From Patiria miniata (taxonomy: Eukaryota; Echinodermata; Asteroidea; Valvatida; Asterinidae), in contig NW_024037048.1 in NCBI RefSeq assembly GCF_015706575.1, positions 10,433,512 through 10,497,511 on the forward strand: DNA of 64,000 nucleotides, given 5' to 3'. Under the pieces are notes generated by a model. It was not told where the DNA came from, did no database searches, and worked only from the letters and a program-made list of their open reading frames with translations. Shown here piece after piece: positions 23,020 to 33,931 of this stretch; position 1 is the stretch's first letter, and each line of letters opens with the position of its first letter. Position numbers and translations under genes: made by a program.

Positions 23020-24141
23020 CTAGGGAGTAGTTGGCTGAGTGATAGTAGGGTCTAGGAACAATGTACCAACTATTAAACTAAATCCAACGATAGCGCAAAG
23101 GACTTTGAGAAGTCTATCTCCCGGTTGGCTCATCTCCATCGGAAGCACTTCAAAGAACGTGATGTACAAGAAGGTCCCCGTCGCTAAGCCTTGTAAGATG
23201 CCGCTAATGAGGTCACGAGCTGTGCTGCTGTATGTCTGATCCACCAGGATGCCTATACCGATCCCGATGGGAGCCATGATAGCGAAACAGATGCTGGACT
23301 GGATGACGGTGCGCGGTCGGAGGTTACTCTGGACAAAATTGATGCCCAGACTCAACGCCAAGATGGTCTTGTGGATGAGGACCGCGGTGAAGATGCCGAG
23401 AAGTTGAGCGACGTCGTTCTGCAGGCCCAGCGCGAGACCTTCAAAGACGGAGTGCAGGGAGAGCGCGAGGAGGAGGAGTAAGGAGCGAAACGCGGAACTG
23501 GTAACCATGTCGTGGTTGTCGGTGTGTTGGATTAACGCGTCCGTGCCGTCAATTTGGGTACCGTGGCTGTGCCCAAGGTTGCGGCTTGGATGATTGATAC
23601 TTCCTTCACTGTCACTATCAGTATCAGTGGTGGGCCTATGGTGAGATGGGCTACTCTGCCTCGGAGCACCATGATTCAAAAGAGGGCTGGTCTCGCTGTC
23701 ATCTTGTATCAGCTGACTCGCATTATCCCCGGATTTCTCTTTGTTGTTTTCCTCGACTCTCACCACCGCACCCTCGTCTTTCCCCCTGCTTGCTCTTTCC
23801 TTGCAGTCGTACGCGATCTGCTCCACGCTGAGAATCAGGAACAATCCCACGGCGGTTATGAACTCCGCAATGGGGAAGTCCGTCCGGACGTCGAGCAGCG
23901 CGAACACGTCGCTGAGCTGGCGCTCCACATCGGGCAGCAGATCCAGAAGACACGTCGCGAGAAACACCCCTCCGCCGAAACAGTTCAGAAATCGCAGCAC
24001 TCGCTCGACGAAATGTCTGCGGTTGGCACCAGCCCCACGCTTAATGGCAACGTTGACAAACTTCAGGGGTAACAAACTTGCAACGAGGCATGAGATAAAT
24101 AATGAACACAGTACAATCACTTTCAAAACTATGATTTCCAT
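23020..24141 (-). CDS. ZIP-family zinc transporter (SLC39A1/2/3-like), intronless
   Basis: ZIP proteins import Zn2+ (and some other divalent metals) into the cytosol, usually at the plasma membrane for this subgroup. The 373-residue protein shows eight hydrophobic segments, near residues 2-25, 48-70, 90-110, 215-240, 246-266, 279-300, 309-330 and 347-364. Segment 4 holds the signature HSVFEGLALG (His230, Glu234) and segment 5 holds HKTILALSLG (His257), the binuclear metal site. The loop between segments 3 and 4 is acidic and His-rich (HH at 167-168, HSHG at 191-194, HTDNH). I start at Met1 of MEIIVLKV (24139-24141), since the codons upstream in the same frame are AAC and GTG. It has no introns, unlike its neighbours, which may mean a retrogene origin. 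A broken relative lies at 38.8 kb. Confidence 0.92.
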   Translation of the reverse strand: MEIIVLKVIVLCSLFISCLVASLLPLKFVNVAIKRGAGANRRHFVERVLRFLNCFGGGVFLATCLLDLLPDVERQLSDVFALLDVRTDFPIAEFITAVGLFLILSVEQIAYDCKERASRGKDEGAVVRVEENNKEKSGDNASQLIQDDSETSPLLNHGAPRQSSPSHHRPTTDTDSDSEGSINHPSRNLGHSHGTQIDGTDALIQHTDNHDMVTSSAFRSLLLLLALSLHSVFEGLALGLQNDVAQLLGIFTAVLIHKTILALSLGINFVQSNLRPRTVIQSSICFAIMAPIGIGIGILVDQTYSSTARDLISGILQGLATGTFLYITFFEVLPMEMSQPGDRLLKVLCAIVGFSLIVGTLFLDPTITQPTTP

Positions 24142-24660
24142 GTTCACAGAGTAAGCCTATCGCCAGTCTTTTGCAGATCTAAGTTACAGTATGGAGCTAC
24201 AGTTACATGTACAGTACAGTAGTCAGTACAAGTCAGAATATTTTGTGAAGCCTTGAAGGCCTGTTAAATTGTCTGATTCATCAGCACAAAATCAATGTTC
24301 TGACCATTGGCATTTACAATTCACTTAACCATCAGTGGCTCATACCGCAGGTCTACAGCTTTGAACAACACGGAAGGACAATGGTCTTCAAAGTTGGTTC
24401 ACCTCTGTAACTGAAAGTGAGGCCGTGTCCGAAACGGGCTTCCAGAGCTACGGCTACTTCTATTGTCAGCGCGTCTCCGCGTATTTCTAATGGAGCGAAG
24501 ACCTAGACCTAGCTCTAGACAATTCGGATGCAGCCTAACACGACCTGGCACCACTGGGCACCAGTCTAATGTTTGAACAAGTTTGATTACGCAAGCTGAT
24601 CAGCTGATCAGCTGATGAGTAGGGAAGTCCAGCCTTCACCACCGCGAAACTTGTTGTATT
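24142..24660 (-). promoter_or_regulatory. ZIP upstream region with palindromic E-boxes
   Basis: About 450 bp upstream of the ATG is a perfect 20-bp palindrome (24594-24613) with two overlapping CAGCTG E-boxes and two TGATCA sites. No TATA box was recognised. Regulatory use is inference. Confidence 0.4.
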
Positions 24661-27380
24661 TCCTTTATCACCAGATGATAAAGGCAACTTTACGACCCTG
24701 AGCTCAAAATTGGCCTTTGATCCGAGAACAAATGGTGAATGAATTCATCATCCGGCGTAGGGAACAATGGGGAACCCCACTGTGGTGTTTCGGTATGTCG
24801 CGTCGCAAGCGCAAGTTAACGAGGCAGGGTGACCGTAAAGTCATGACCAAAATCTGCTAAACGCACTTCAAAAATCTGTCAAATTTATCAGAAATCTGCC
24901 AAATTACCCAGAATTACTCGAATTACGCTAAAAACACGTAAAATCACATGCAGATGTTGTGACATTGTCTTATTTAAGGTTCAAATTACATTATAAACAA
25001 TCTATGGTTACTTGAAGATGTTATGAAATTGCTTTAATTCTGGCAAAATGCGGTTAGTCATCCGGTTCCCAGTGCATGCTGTCAGGGAACCTCAAATTGA
25101 AGACTGATCAGCTTTATTCTTCAAATCTGCATTTTTTTCTGTCAAATCAGAATTCTGCTAGAAATCTGCTAAAAAAATTCATTCTCCTAATTATTTGCCG
25201 TCAAACTTTTTTTTTAACATGCTGTAAAATTTAGCCGAAAATCGGCTACAACGGTCACTTTGACGAGCAGAGATAGGTTACTCTTCACAGGTTTGCACGT
25301 GCAGCCCTAATCACGCTCGGGAACCAGACAACCGGTGTGTGCACGAACTGTGTACGGAAGCCTGAGCATGACATTTCTTTTCTGTTAATCGACACAAAAT
25401 TAATGATCCAACCAATTCATTCTGTTTACATTTTCAATAATTGGTTGAACATTACATTTCAAGTAAAGTTTACGAAAGCTTGGACGTGTTGGGTTTTTAT
25501 TCTGGTAGCAAATTGAATTTTGAACAACAACTAAGTCACACGCATCTCAATTTACGGCCGGTGGAAGTTAAAAAAGGAAAATACAACATTTGCAAACATC
25601 AAAAAATAAAACTACCGAATTACATGTAGTTTGAAATACTGTTAGAGAGGGACAGTCTAAGGCATCCTGTAAAATTATGGCACCTGGTATACTGTAATTT
25701 TCAAGAAAAGTGGTACTTTGTTATCAATTTCCAATGCTGGTCAGCCGACCAGCGTTGGAAAAAAACTGGCTTTTTTCAAATACTGGCCCCATTTGACCGT
25801 TTAGTTCGAATTTTTAGGTCGATGAAAGTTGGTGAACAAGCAATAATATTTAAATCAGCGATTTGAAGGGAACTGAATATAAACATCTGTTCCTCTATGA
25901 AGATGTGCAGCATATCGCAGATTAGTAAACAAACCACAACTTCAAGCACTAATTTAATATACGACACCACCGCGGCGTGTTTTTTCTTTTTTTACACGAC
26001 TCTCTCTTGGTGAAAACGGACATTTTTTCATCATAATACCATCTCAACGGAAGTCAGTAATGTTGAAAAGACTTGAGTCTGGAACTGAGAAACATTTGGA
26101 ATTTTGTTTGAAAATACTTTATATCTTTCCTATCGGAGGTGCCGAGTTGGTTTTTGTACAGGTGCCGAGATGGAGGGTGCTGAGTTGGCAAGGTGCCGAG
26201 TTGACAAGGTGCCGAGTTGGCAGGAGCCGAGTTGGTAAGGTGCGGAAGTGACCGGGTGGGGGGGGGGGGGGCTACTTTATGTCACCAACCCAACTTTTTA
26301 CAGTGTTGGTGGTGGAGGGGGGTGATATCGTTTTCCCCCCCCTCCCACCCCCAACCCCTGTCCCCCTCCCCCCACCCACCCCACTTTTTTCGTCCCCGAA
26401 TAAAACTGTAGCCTATTATACATGTAGTTGGATTGTGTAGCTCGGAATAGCTGATTCAATGTCTCCAAACTCGAAAATGATGTTTTAACGATGATCCTTT
26501 GCTCAAAACAAGTTGTTTAAAGTGGTCAGACAGTGCGTCAGATCGCACCACAGAATCAACATTTGCTGGGCCCCTGGTTACTGGGCTCCGAACCCACGCT
26601 GTGTACTTGGCGTTACGCTCGCATGAGTTCCAATCAAGGTATATCCCCCATCGGCCCGTCAACCCGACTTTTGAGAAGCGATTGACGTCCTTAAAACTAC
26701 AACGTCATTTTTTTTCCGCGAACGCTTTTCCTACGAACTGTTTTTGTTTTGTTTAGTTAGTTTGTCGTATTTTTTCCTACGAACTGTTTTTGTTTTGTTT
26801 AGTTAGTTTGTCGTTGTATTTTGTTTGTTTATTTTTTTTCAAGCCGCAGAAACATATGACCACCGCATAGTACACCACTATTAGGCCTGCCAAATTAGAT
26901 CACCAAATTCTGGTTTGGTTGATCGCAAATGTAACAGTAAAACCATAACTACCTGGAGGAGCACCATAAAGTAATTCACGATGAATCGTTAAACATTAGA
27001 TGAGAATCAATATACACGTCTGTTATTTTTCTTTTCAATGTAGTCCCCCCCCCCCCTAGTTTCAAACACGTCTCCAAATAGTCGAGTATTCGATTCTACT
27101 TTCACCGATAGAGGGCCGAGAAATGCAGTGATCTGATAAGTTTTGTTCAGTTGTCGATTTGATTCATTTTCCTAAATGTTTCCTCAAATCCCGATCAATC
27201 ACAAAGTAAGGCCCACAACCTAACATTGAATAAATCACGGCCGGTGTAGTACGTCATAATTCTATCCACCAATCACAGCTAGTCACCCAACTAGACGGTG
27301 ACCACAAGTGAGTGGTCTGTGATTGATAGGTTGTGTGTGTCAATCACACAATCACGTGCTTTGTCTGTGTCACCGACATC
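24661..27380. other. Intergenic repeats between ZIP and C1q genes
   Basis: It includes an AT-rich stretch with many aatctgc copies (24840-25200), TTAA MITE family 1 fragment at 25568-25795, a minisatellite of about 17 bp (gccgagttggcaaggt units, 26136-26250), G/C homopolymers at 26256-26390 and 27046, an hAT-MITE remnant sharing cagatcgcaccac with 41926 (26480-26560), and a 53-bp duplication (26724-26820). No gene found. Confidence 0.55.
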
Positions 27381-27470
27381 CGTTCAATATCCACCAATAA
27401 GATGCGAGCATGTCAATGTCGGTGACAATTGTGGTGACTTTATATAGTCTTATTAACGACATTAACATTA
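27367..27470 (+). promoter_or_regulatory. Promoter of collagen-C1q gene
   Basis: A CCAAT box lies at 27394-27398 and a TATATA box at 27441-27446, about 47 bp apart. An inverted pair tgtcaccgacat (27369) and atgtcggtgaca (27413) flanks the CCAAT box. Upstream are CACGTG (about 27353) and several tgattgat/caatcac elements. Transcription would start near 27470. Confidence 0.6.
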
Positions 27471-27653
27471 AAGTTTGTCTCATATGAAGCGACTCATGCA
27501 GTGATGTGTGATTGACAGTCCCTCAGTCACTGCTCAGGAAATCCATTGCAAGATTTAAGGCAGATGCGGGCCGCTTCTCCCCTCACAGCTCACATCGCCA
27601 CCTTCGGACGACAACCAGAGAGAGAACTGACTGCAAGAACAAGATAGTGCTCG
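27470..27653 (+). other. Collagen-C1q gene, non-coding exon 1 (predicted)
   Basis: The start follows from the TATA box; the end is the consensus donor GTGAGTG after gtgctcg. It has no long open frame. Assignment to the C1q gene rests on order, strand and the lack of another gene between. Confidence 0.5.
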
Positions 27654-27772
27654 GTGAGTGTTTGAAACAATTAATTTTCTTCCCAAGAAACTGACAGTGA
27701 ATTGAATCAATGCGGGATTCGCTTTTTGTTGAATGTTGCTGATTCAATTTCCAAACAACGAGCGCGGTAATA

Positions 27773-29072
27773 CACTCTAAAAAATAGTTGCTCAATATTG
27801 GGTAAAATTACTACCTTTTCGAGAGTTAAAAGGGAACATGGTCGTCAACTTGTGTACCTTTTTTTACACAACAGCTAAAGTGTAGAAAAGTACCCATTTC
27901 AGTGTAACTTTTACCCATAATTGTGTTAAGTGTTTGCACAACAAAGTTGGGTAAGAAAGTTTACCCATGTGACGACCATGTTCCCTTTTTACTCAGTTAT
28001 TGGGTAAACTTTACCCAACCCTCTTTTTACCCAGGTGTTGTGTCAGTTTCTTACCCAGATATTGGGTTCTAATTTTTACCCTGCACTGTTGGGTTCTAAA
28101 TTTACCCATCACTTGGGTTGTTTTTAAATTAGTTGTTGTGTACCTTTGTTATTGATCCTTGCGGTTTTATTCAACTTTGAACTCTGCAATGTGAATTGCA
28201 TGCTAGAGACAGCAATCGCGAGGGATTTCAATAACCGAGTCCTGGGTTGGAAAGTCAGTAAAATGAATAAGATGATATTTCCCCCAATATGGTGCTGATG
28301 CATGAGGACTATTACGAGGAACGTGGGCTAAATGATGGGCAGGGGTGTTAGAATTTCCCTCAATCAACTCATTCAAAACAATTCCCCAAATGTAGGTCAC
28401 TTTGCTCCGTGTTTCTAGAACTGAGAACACTCACTATATACGGTACATGAAACGCATGCATTATGTGCATGGAATCGTGGTTGGCAGAGCCGTGACGTCC
28501 AAGTTGCAAATAAATGTCTAAATAATAAGCATGTCACTTCTCCAATCTCCCCGATATTAATCCTCATACATCAGCATCGCATTTGGAGGAAACAACACTG
28601 AAATTCATTTCACTGACTTACCTGGAACAAAGAAATCACGTCTTCAAAATCCCCAAATTATTGAAGGTCTCACAAGCGGCGGCCATTTTGTACATGAGTG
28701 ATGACGCGTGCACAATATTGGGTAAACGTTGTCACGTGCGTCAGTTTACCCCACACAGTGGTAACATTTTACTAATGTCGTGCCTACTCTTCGACGTGTA
28801 CAATGACATAATTGTTAACACAGTGGTGGGGTAAATCAAGTTTCTTTAACCTATCACTTGGGTAATAATACCATTATTTTAACTTTTTGCCTTTGCTGCC
28901 GGGACTTGTAGTCAATGTTGGGTACTATTTTACGCGTTACATGTGTAACACATTTGACACAAGTAGGAGGTACAAGCGAAATTTTTATTTTGCTCAATAT
29001 TGGGCAGAAATGACACAATCTTTTTACACAACAGTTTTACACAACATCAATTTACACTTCTTTTTTAGAGTG
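27773..29072. mobile_element. TA-flanked element with CACTCTAAAAAA termini
   Basis: 1.3 kb, ends CACTCTAAAAAA and TTTTTTAGAGTG, with TA on each side. The interior is packed with ttaccca/tgggtaa copies in both orientations. No transposase. It sits in C1q intron 1. Confidence 0.75.
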
Positions 29073-29117
29073 TAGGCTTGATATTTCCCCGCCTTTGCGT
29101 GCTTGTGATGTAGTTGC

Positions 29118-29723
29118 CAGTGTTGTAGTACTCGTACTCGAGTACTTTTTTAGAGTACATGTACTCGTAATCGTACTTGAGTGTCACTTCTCGTACTCGA
29201 CGTGACGGTACTCGTACTTAATTGGGCAGCAATAAAGTACTCGTACTCGACATGTCGAAATTGTACTCGATCATCAAAATACTCGTACCCGAATAGCAGT
29301 ACTCGAAAAAAAAAATGATATATTGACTTGACTTACCCGCAGCCTTACTTTATCGATACTTTCAGTTTGAAATGGTTGATTGGCATGCAGCGAAATCGAA
29401 GTTTCCTGATTTTTCTCTGTGCACGTCCGGCCAAACACATTTGACAGCTAGCCGTGAGTGGGTCTGTATATGAGTCTGACTGGGCCTGGGCCAATTACGG
29501 ACAATATTATGAACCATTTGCCGTATGGCCGTATTCGGGAATAGAAGTACTCGTACTCCTAATACAATTAAGTACTCGTACTCGGAAGAATCGTATTCTC
29601 GTACTCGTACTCGGAAGTACAAGTACTCGTACTCGGAGACCTGTACTTGTACTCGAAAGTAGTACTCGTACTCGGTAACCAAGTACTCGGTACTCCGAGG
29701 AAAAGTACTCGACTACAACACTG
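29118..29723. mobile_element. CAGTGTTGTAGT-ended element made of ACTCGT repeats
   Basis: The ends are CAGTGTTGTAGTACTCG and its inverse. The outer thirds are irregular tandem copies of gtactcgtactcg, which is itself partly palindromic. The middle is unique. The 8-bp flanks gtagttgc and gtaggact agree only in part. It is related in its ends to the element at 42989-43550. hAT-like. Confidence 0.7.
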
Positions 29724-29869
29724 GTAGGACTGAAAACAAAAACCAAGATTTTTGTAAATATGTTACCTTTTGCACGATGTGTTTGAATCAATGCAGGATT
29801 CATATTTTGTTGATTATTGTTGATTCAATGATTGTCCAATCAACGAGCCAATCAACTACCACCACCAAC

Positions 29870-29887
29870 ACACACACACACACACAC
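29870..29887. repeat. (CA)n microsatellite
   Basis: A short AC dinucleotide run of about nine units. Confidence 0.9.
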
Positions 29888-30008
29888 CTATTGATTTTCA
29901 GAGGCCAAGTGTCCGGAGAAGAACAAAAACCCGTCTACATTTCAGATATTTTTGGCGATGACCCCCCCCCCCCCCCCCCCCGCGAAAATTCCTTGATCCG
30001 CCCCTGCA

Positions 30009-30102
30009 CGCCTTTGGAACTGTCTGCCCATCAACAACAGGGAGGCCAAAACCTTGCACTTGCATTTTCGAAGGCCTTCTGAAAACACACCTGTTCGTCT
30101 AA
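30009..30102 (+). pseudogene. Non-LTR retrotransposon (L2/CR1-like) ORF2 C-terminal fragment
   Basis: The frame from 30009 reads RLWNCLPINNREAKTLHLHF, resembling the typical LINE reverse-transcriptase end RLWNSLP..IR.A.SL..FK..LKTHLF. The upstream part is missing. Its 3' UTR seems to run on to about 30195 and resume at 30837-30895 (gcgctttgtaaatgcctattg), interrupted by the element at 30198-30834. Confidence 0.65.
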
Positions 30103-30197
30103 TTTCTTGGATTGCTTTGTACGTACTTCGTTTTGTTACGGATGTTCTGTAAATCGAGTCTCATTGTTCATTGAGTAATTTGTTACACATCTATATA

Positions 30198-30834
30198 CAG
30201 GGTGTTTCATTAAAAAGGAAACCCACATTTGAAGAACCAGTATGGACAGACTAAATGTTTACTGGCTATAAAACTGGTAACATCTGAAAGTGTAATCTCT
30301 ATGCTTTTCAATGATACCTTGTTTACATTTCCAGGGTCATGCATCACTGAGCGCCACTGTCATGAGATTTTGATGTAAAATTGCAGTTGGTTCACTTTCA
30401 TGTCAAACACAATAGGCATGGTGTGCATGAGAATTAGTATTCAAGAAGAAGACACGAGTGCATAAAAAGAAACCAAAATACAAGTCGGGTTGGGTTCAAA
30501 ACCGGATTTTATCGTTTTGACCAAGCCACGTTCAAAGCAACGTGCCATTTTCCCAAGGATTAACATTCAAGCCATTTCACAGACATTTCCGTAACAATAG
30601 GCACACCGTGCCCAGTGGTGTTTTTTTTAATAAAAGTGAACCAACTGCATTTTTGCATCTAATTTTCAAGACGATGGTGCTTAGTGATGCATGACTCAGA
30701 AAACCTAACCACGGTATCATTAAAAAGCATAGAGATTACGCTTTCAGATGATACTAGTTTTATAGCCAGTAAACAAATCGTCTGTCCATACTAATTCTTT
30801 GAAGTTGGGGTTCCTTTTTTTTGGAAACACCCTG
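30198..30834. mobile_element. TA-flanked foldback element inside LINE 3' end
   Basis: Ends CAGGGTGTTTC and inverse GGAAACACCCTG, TA at 30196-30197 and 30835-30836. The arms pair for over 200 bp (for example the agtttatagccagtaaac stretch at the right). It resembles the 6164-6672 element in end type, but the sequence differs. Confidence 0.8.
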
Positions 30835-31350
30835 TACATGTTGTACAGCGCTGTGTTCCTTGAAGGGCGCTTTGTAAATGCCTATTGTATTGTACTGTGT
30901 AGTGCGATATATTCACATTATTATGTCTGATAATTCAGGAAGAAATCATTATGCGGACGTTGGTGGTGGAAGAATGTATACATGCAGGATATCCGGACAT
31001 CTCAAACATGCTGTCTTATTTGTGTTACATGTATTAATAGTGTGGATATTCTCCGGACGTGTTACACTGTGTCGTTTCGCTAGAGTTCACTGTGCGCCAA
31101 TCTGGTTCGACTATCAAGTTACTATCACGAGTTGTGGGGTAAAGGTACAACTAGTCAGAATAGACCAGAGGGCGCAAATGCAAACGGACCGGACCATGAA
31201 GATGCACATTATTTTCGCCAGTAACATAAAAGCAACACTTTTGATCAAAATCTTCAGTAGGTTGCATATCAACTATTACCTGTTGAAATTTCAGCGCATT
31301 TTCTACTTTTGGGACAAGAGAAAACGTAGATTCGAAGGTTTGCGTTAATA

Positions 31351-31748
31351 CAGGCGCGGTTCTAGGGGGGGGGGGGGCTAGGGGGGCTTCAGCCCCCCCC
31401 CCCCCCCCCCCAATTTTGTTTAGCCCCCAAAAATAAATTCCGTAAAAAAAATGGCATTAGCACAAGAAGGATTGTGATGTACATGCGAACGGTCTCCCCC
31501 TAAAGAAATAGTCGTGACAAGGGTGCATTTGTAGTTAATATAGTGTAAATGATTTTAGGATTTTATTGGCGCTCCCCATTGAAAATATGGCATGAGGCCC
31601 CCCCCCCCCCCCCTATTGATTTCGGAGGCCTAAGTGCCTGGAGAAAATAGTCGGTCTACATTTCAGCACGCCTCCCTGAAAAAATTCTGGATCCACCCTG
31701 CTAGCCCCCCCCCCCCCCCAAAAATATTGGTTCTAGAACCGCGCCTGC
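31351..31748. mobile_element. hAT-like MITE, 8-bp target duplication
   Basis: Termini CAGGCGCGGTTCTAG and inverse CTAGAACCGCGCCTG. The 8-bp flanks cgttaata (31343-31350) and cgttaaca (31749-31756) differ at one base. The interior has long G and C runs. A diverged fragment of the same family lies at 29885-30002. Confidence 0.8.
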
Positions 31749-31893
31749 GTTAACACCATGTGAATAATAATCTCTTTTTTCAAGAGTTGTGCGGTTCTGA
31801 GAAGAGCCACTTGTTTGAACTCAACGTGTCGGAAAATGTGCTGTGTTAGTCATCAGAAGACTTTTATGTGACGTGTTCGTTTAAGAGACATGA

Positions 31894-32136
31894 CCGACGA
31901 CGGGACTAAGAGAAGTCATATCCATCATCGAACATTCCCACAACGAAGACCACACCATCAACTGGCAACAAGCACAGCTCATCACCAGCAACCAACAGTG
32001 GCACCCTCGGCGAGTCCGGGAGGCCATGGACATCTACAAACACAACACAGATCCACAAGACATAGGGTACCACCTCCATGATGGCGACCACTCCTTCATC
32101 GTAGGTCCAATGGGTCTTCTATACCCACGGGCCTAA
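31894..32136 (+). pseudogene. Penelope-like element, GIY-YIG-region C-terminal remnant
   Basis: The frame from 31894 reads ISIIEHSHNEDHTINWQQAQ, then HPRRVREAMDIYKHNTDPQD, ending at TAA (32134-32136). H..DHTI.W..A..I and R.VREA..I pattern as in the C-terminal region of Penelope-like element proteins after the GIY-YIG core. No catalytic part remains. It lies between inverted copies of one terminal sequence (about 31336-31830 and 32455-32545). Confidence 0.65.
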
Positions 32137-33414
32137 CCGATCTCCATAGTTCCCCACTTAAGTTTTGCCTATGGGTCCCTATACCCTTGGCATTCTGCAA
32201 CCCCTTGATGTTCATCCCAGCTGTACCACCATCAAGCTGACATGCTTCAGTGTTAACACACAGTCCACTTCAGCATCCTACCTGGCAACTTAGCATCCTC
32301 TTCCAGAATCTCCCGCCTTAATGGTCCACTGAACTTATCCCCGTGGTGCTGAATTCACGACTGAACTATACTTTAACAACTAAATGTACGCCTGCAAGAG
32401 TCCCACTGTCTTCTGACGAAGAACTGAGCACACCGTTGGAAACGTCGAGTTAATATAACTGGTTCTTCTCAGAACCACACATCTCAATATTATTCACATG
32501 GTGTTACCGCAAACCGTCCATTCTGCGTTCATGTCCACCACGCAAACCTACAAGTCTCATTTAAGAGAAAACGTTTGCACAACTTTTGTTTGATCACAGT
32601 CATGTGGTTGCTAAGGCAAAGCGTCTGCCGTTGTTAAGCAAAGCTATTCCGATTACGTAATTAGACGCTACAGCAGAGCAGTGAAATTCATGCGCCATTC
32701 CGAATTTCAGCTTAATCTGATGTTGCAAACGCTAGTGTTACACTCTGAACCATCTAAAGATCCATGGAAAATTTCGACGATTATTTCTGCAGACCCAGCC
32801 CACATGCATTGTTCAGCAAAGCACCTTAGGCGCTATGTCCAGTTGACCAATTTCGGCCAAGCCACAAAATTACGTATTGTAGATTAGCATATTCATTAGG
32901 GTCACTCAGTGTGTTTTAGCGTGGGTTTCGGTATCGACCAATGGAAGCCGGCAAAAAGGGTGATGTTTATCAATTAATAACTCGTGAAGGAGGCTTTTCT
33001 CTAAATTTTTATTGCACACCACAACGGATAGGTAATTCGCTAAACATCAATCGTATTGGTGATAATAAATTGAATATTTCGTGAATGAAAAATACTCTGA
33101 AATATTGAGAACTTTCGCTAATTTCAACCGGGTGTTGAACGGTTGGCCGATTTTTATGCGAATTTGAATGAAAAATTTGCATTATTGAATGAGCAAGGTG
33201 TAAATTTCAAATTTGAATGACTTACTAATGCGTCATAAGGAGATGCAGGCGATTTGAATAAACTTTTCAATAAAAACGTGGGAAAAACAGTGAATGCTGA
33301 TTTCAAGCATCAATCAATTTCGTGAGAAATCGTGCCTTTACCGTAGATTTATCACAATGAGAAAAAGAACTCACTAGTCTAAACGTAACCAGTCTTCGTT
33401 TGTATGTTTTTCAG
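32137..33414. other. Penelope-like 3' tail, then nothing recognised
   Basis: 32405-32470 carries ctgacgaag...ggaaacgtcgag, a motif usual near the 3' end of Penelope-like elements. 32455-32545 is the inverted terminal copy. From 32546 to 33414 I see only AT-rich sequence without repeats or coding. Confidence 0.45.
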
Positions 33415-33474
33415 CCCTCACTGAACTCCTTGTGATCTCTTCTTGGACCTGATCTTCAAGAACGAACCATCAAG
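33415..33474 (+). other. Collagen-C1q gene, non-coding exon 2 (predicted)
   Basis: 60 bp between a good acceptor (ATGTTTTTCAG) and donor (CAAG|GTGGGT). It contains no ATG in frame with the protein. Most likely a leader exon. Confidence 0.5.
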
Positions 33475-33931
33475 GTGGGTGTGGTGAGGTTAATTAATGA
33501 TTCTATCAGGACCGGGGAAGGGGCAAGATGTTCTCCGCCTCCGCCCCTCCCCCACCCCCCCCCCCCAAAAAAAAATTGTATCTCGAGAACGCTTCACCCT
33601 ATCAGCATGCGATTTGGTGACCCTTACTAAACATTTATCGCCGGGCAAAATAATAACAAAATCAATTCGATGGGTTGCAATGGCAACCGATTAAAAAAAA
33701 CTAGGCTTTTCATATTAGCCCCTGCCCCTGATACCCCACTGTTTAGATCCCGAAGAACACATTCTCTGAACAATACGACGGCGGATTGTCATGAGTTTCA
33801 GACTAATTCTCCAGTTTATCTGACATCTATATTTTTCTCTACTGTTCCCTTTTTTTTTTAAACTGTTTTATTCAAAATAAAGCAAATTTTCACCTGATTT
33901 GCTTCAGTCTAATCATTTTTTTCTGTGCAGA

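Noticed and set aside
24142..24147. Extended ZIP start MNMEI
   Set aside because: The first codon would be GTG, not ATG; the true ATG is at 24139-24141.
23554..24154. Plus-strand open frames of 172 and 137 codons
   Set aside because: They are antisense shadows of the ZIP coding exon, whose minus-strand reading has clear family motifs.
30878..31348. 156-codon open frame
   Set aside because: It starts in the LINE tail, runs into the inverted terminal sequence of the Penelope-like remnant, and has no protein-like composition or family resemblance.
33899..33931. Earlier in-frame ATG for the C1q protein (MLQSNHFF)
   Set aside because: It lies in the pyrimidine tract before the acceptor CTGTGCAG; starting at 33932 gives a regular signal peptide.
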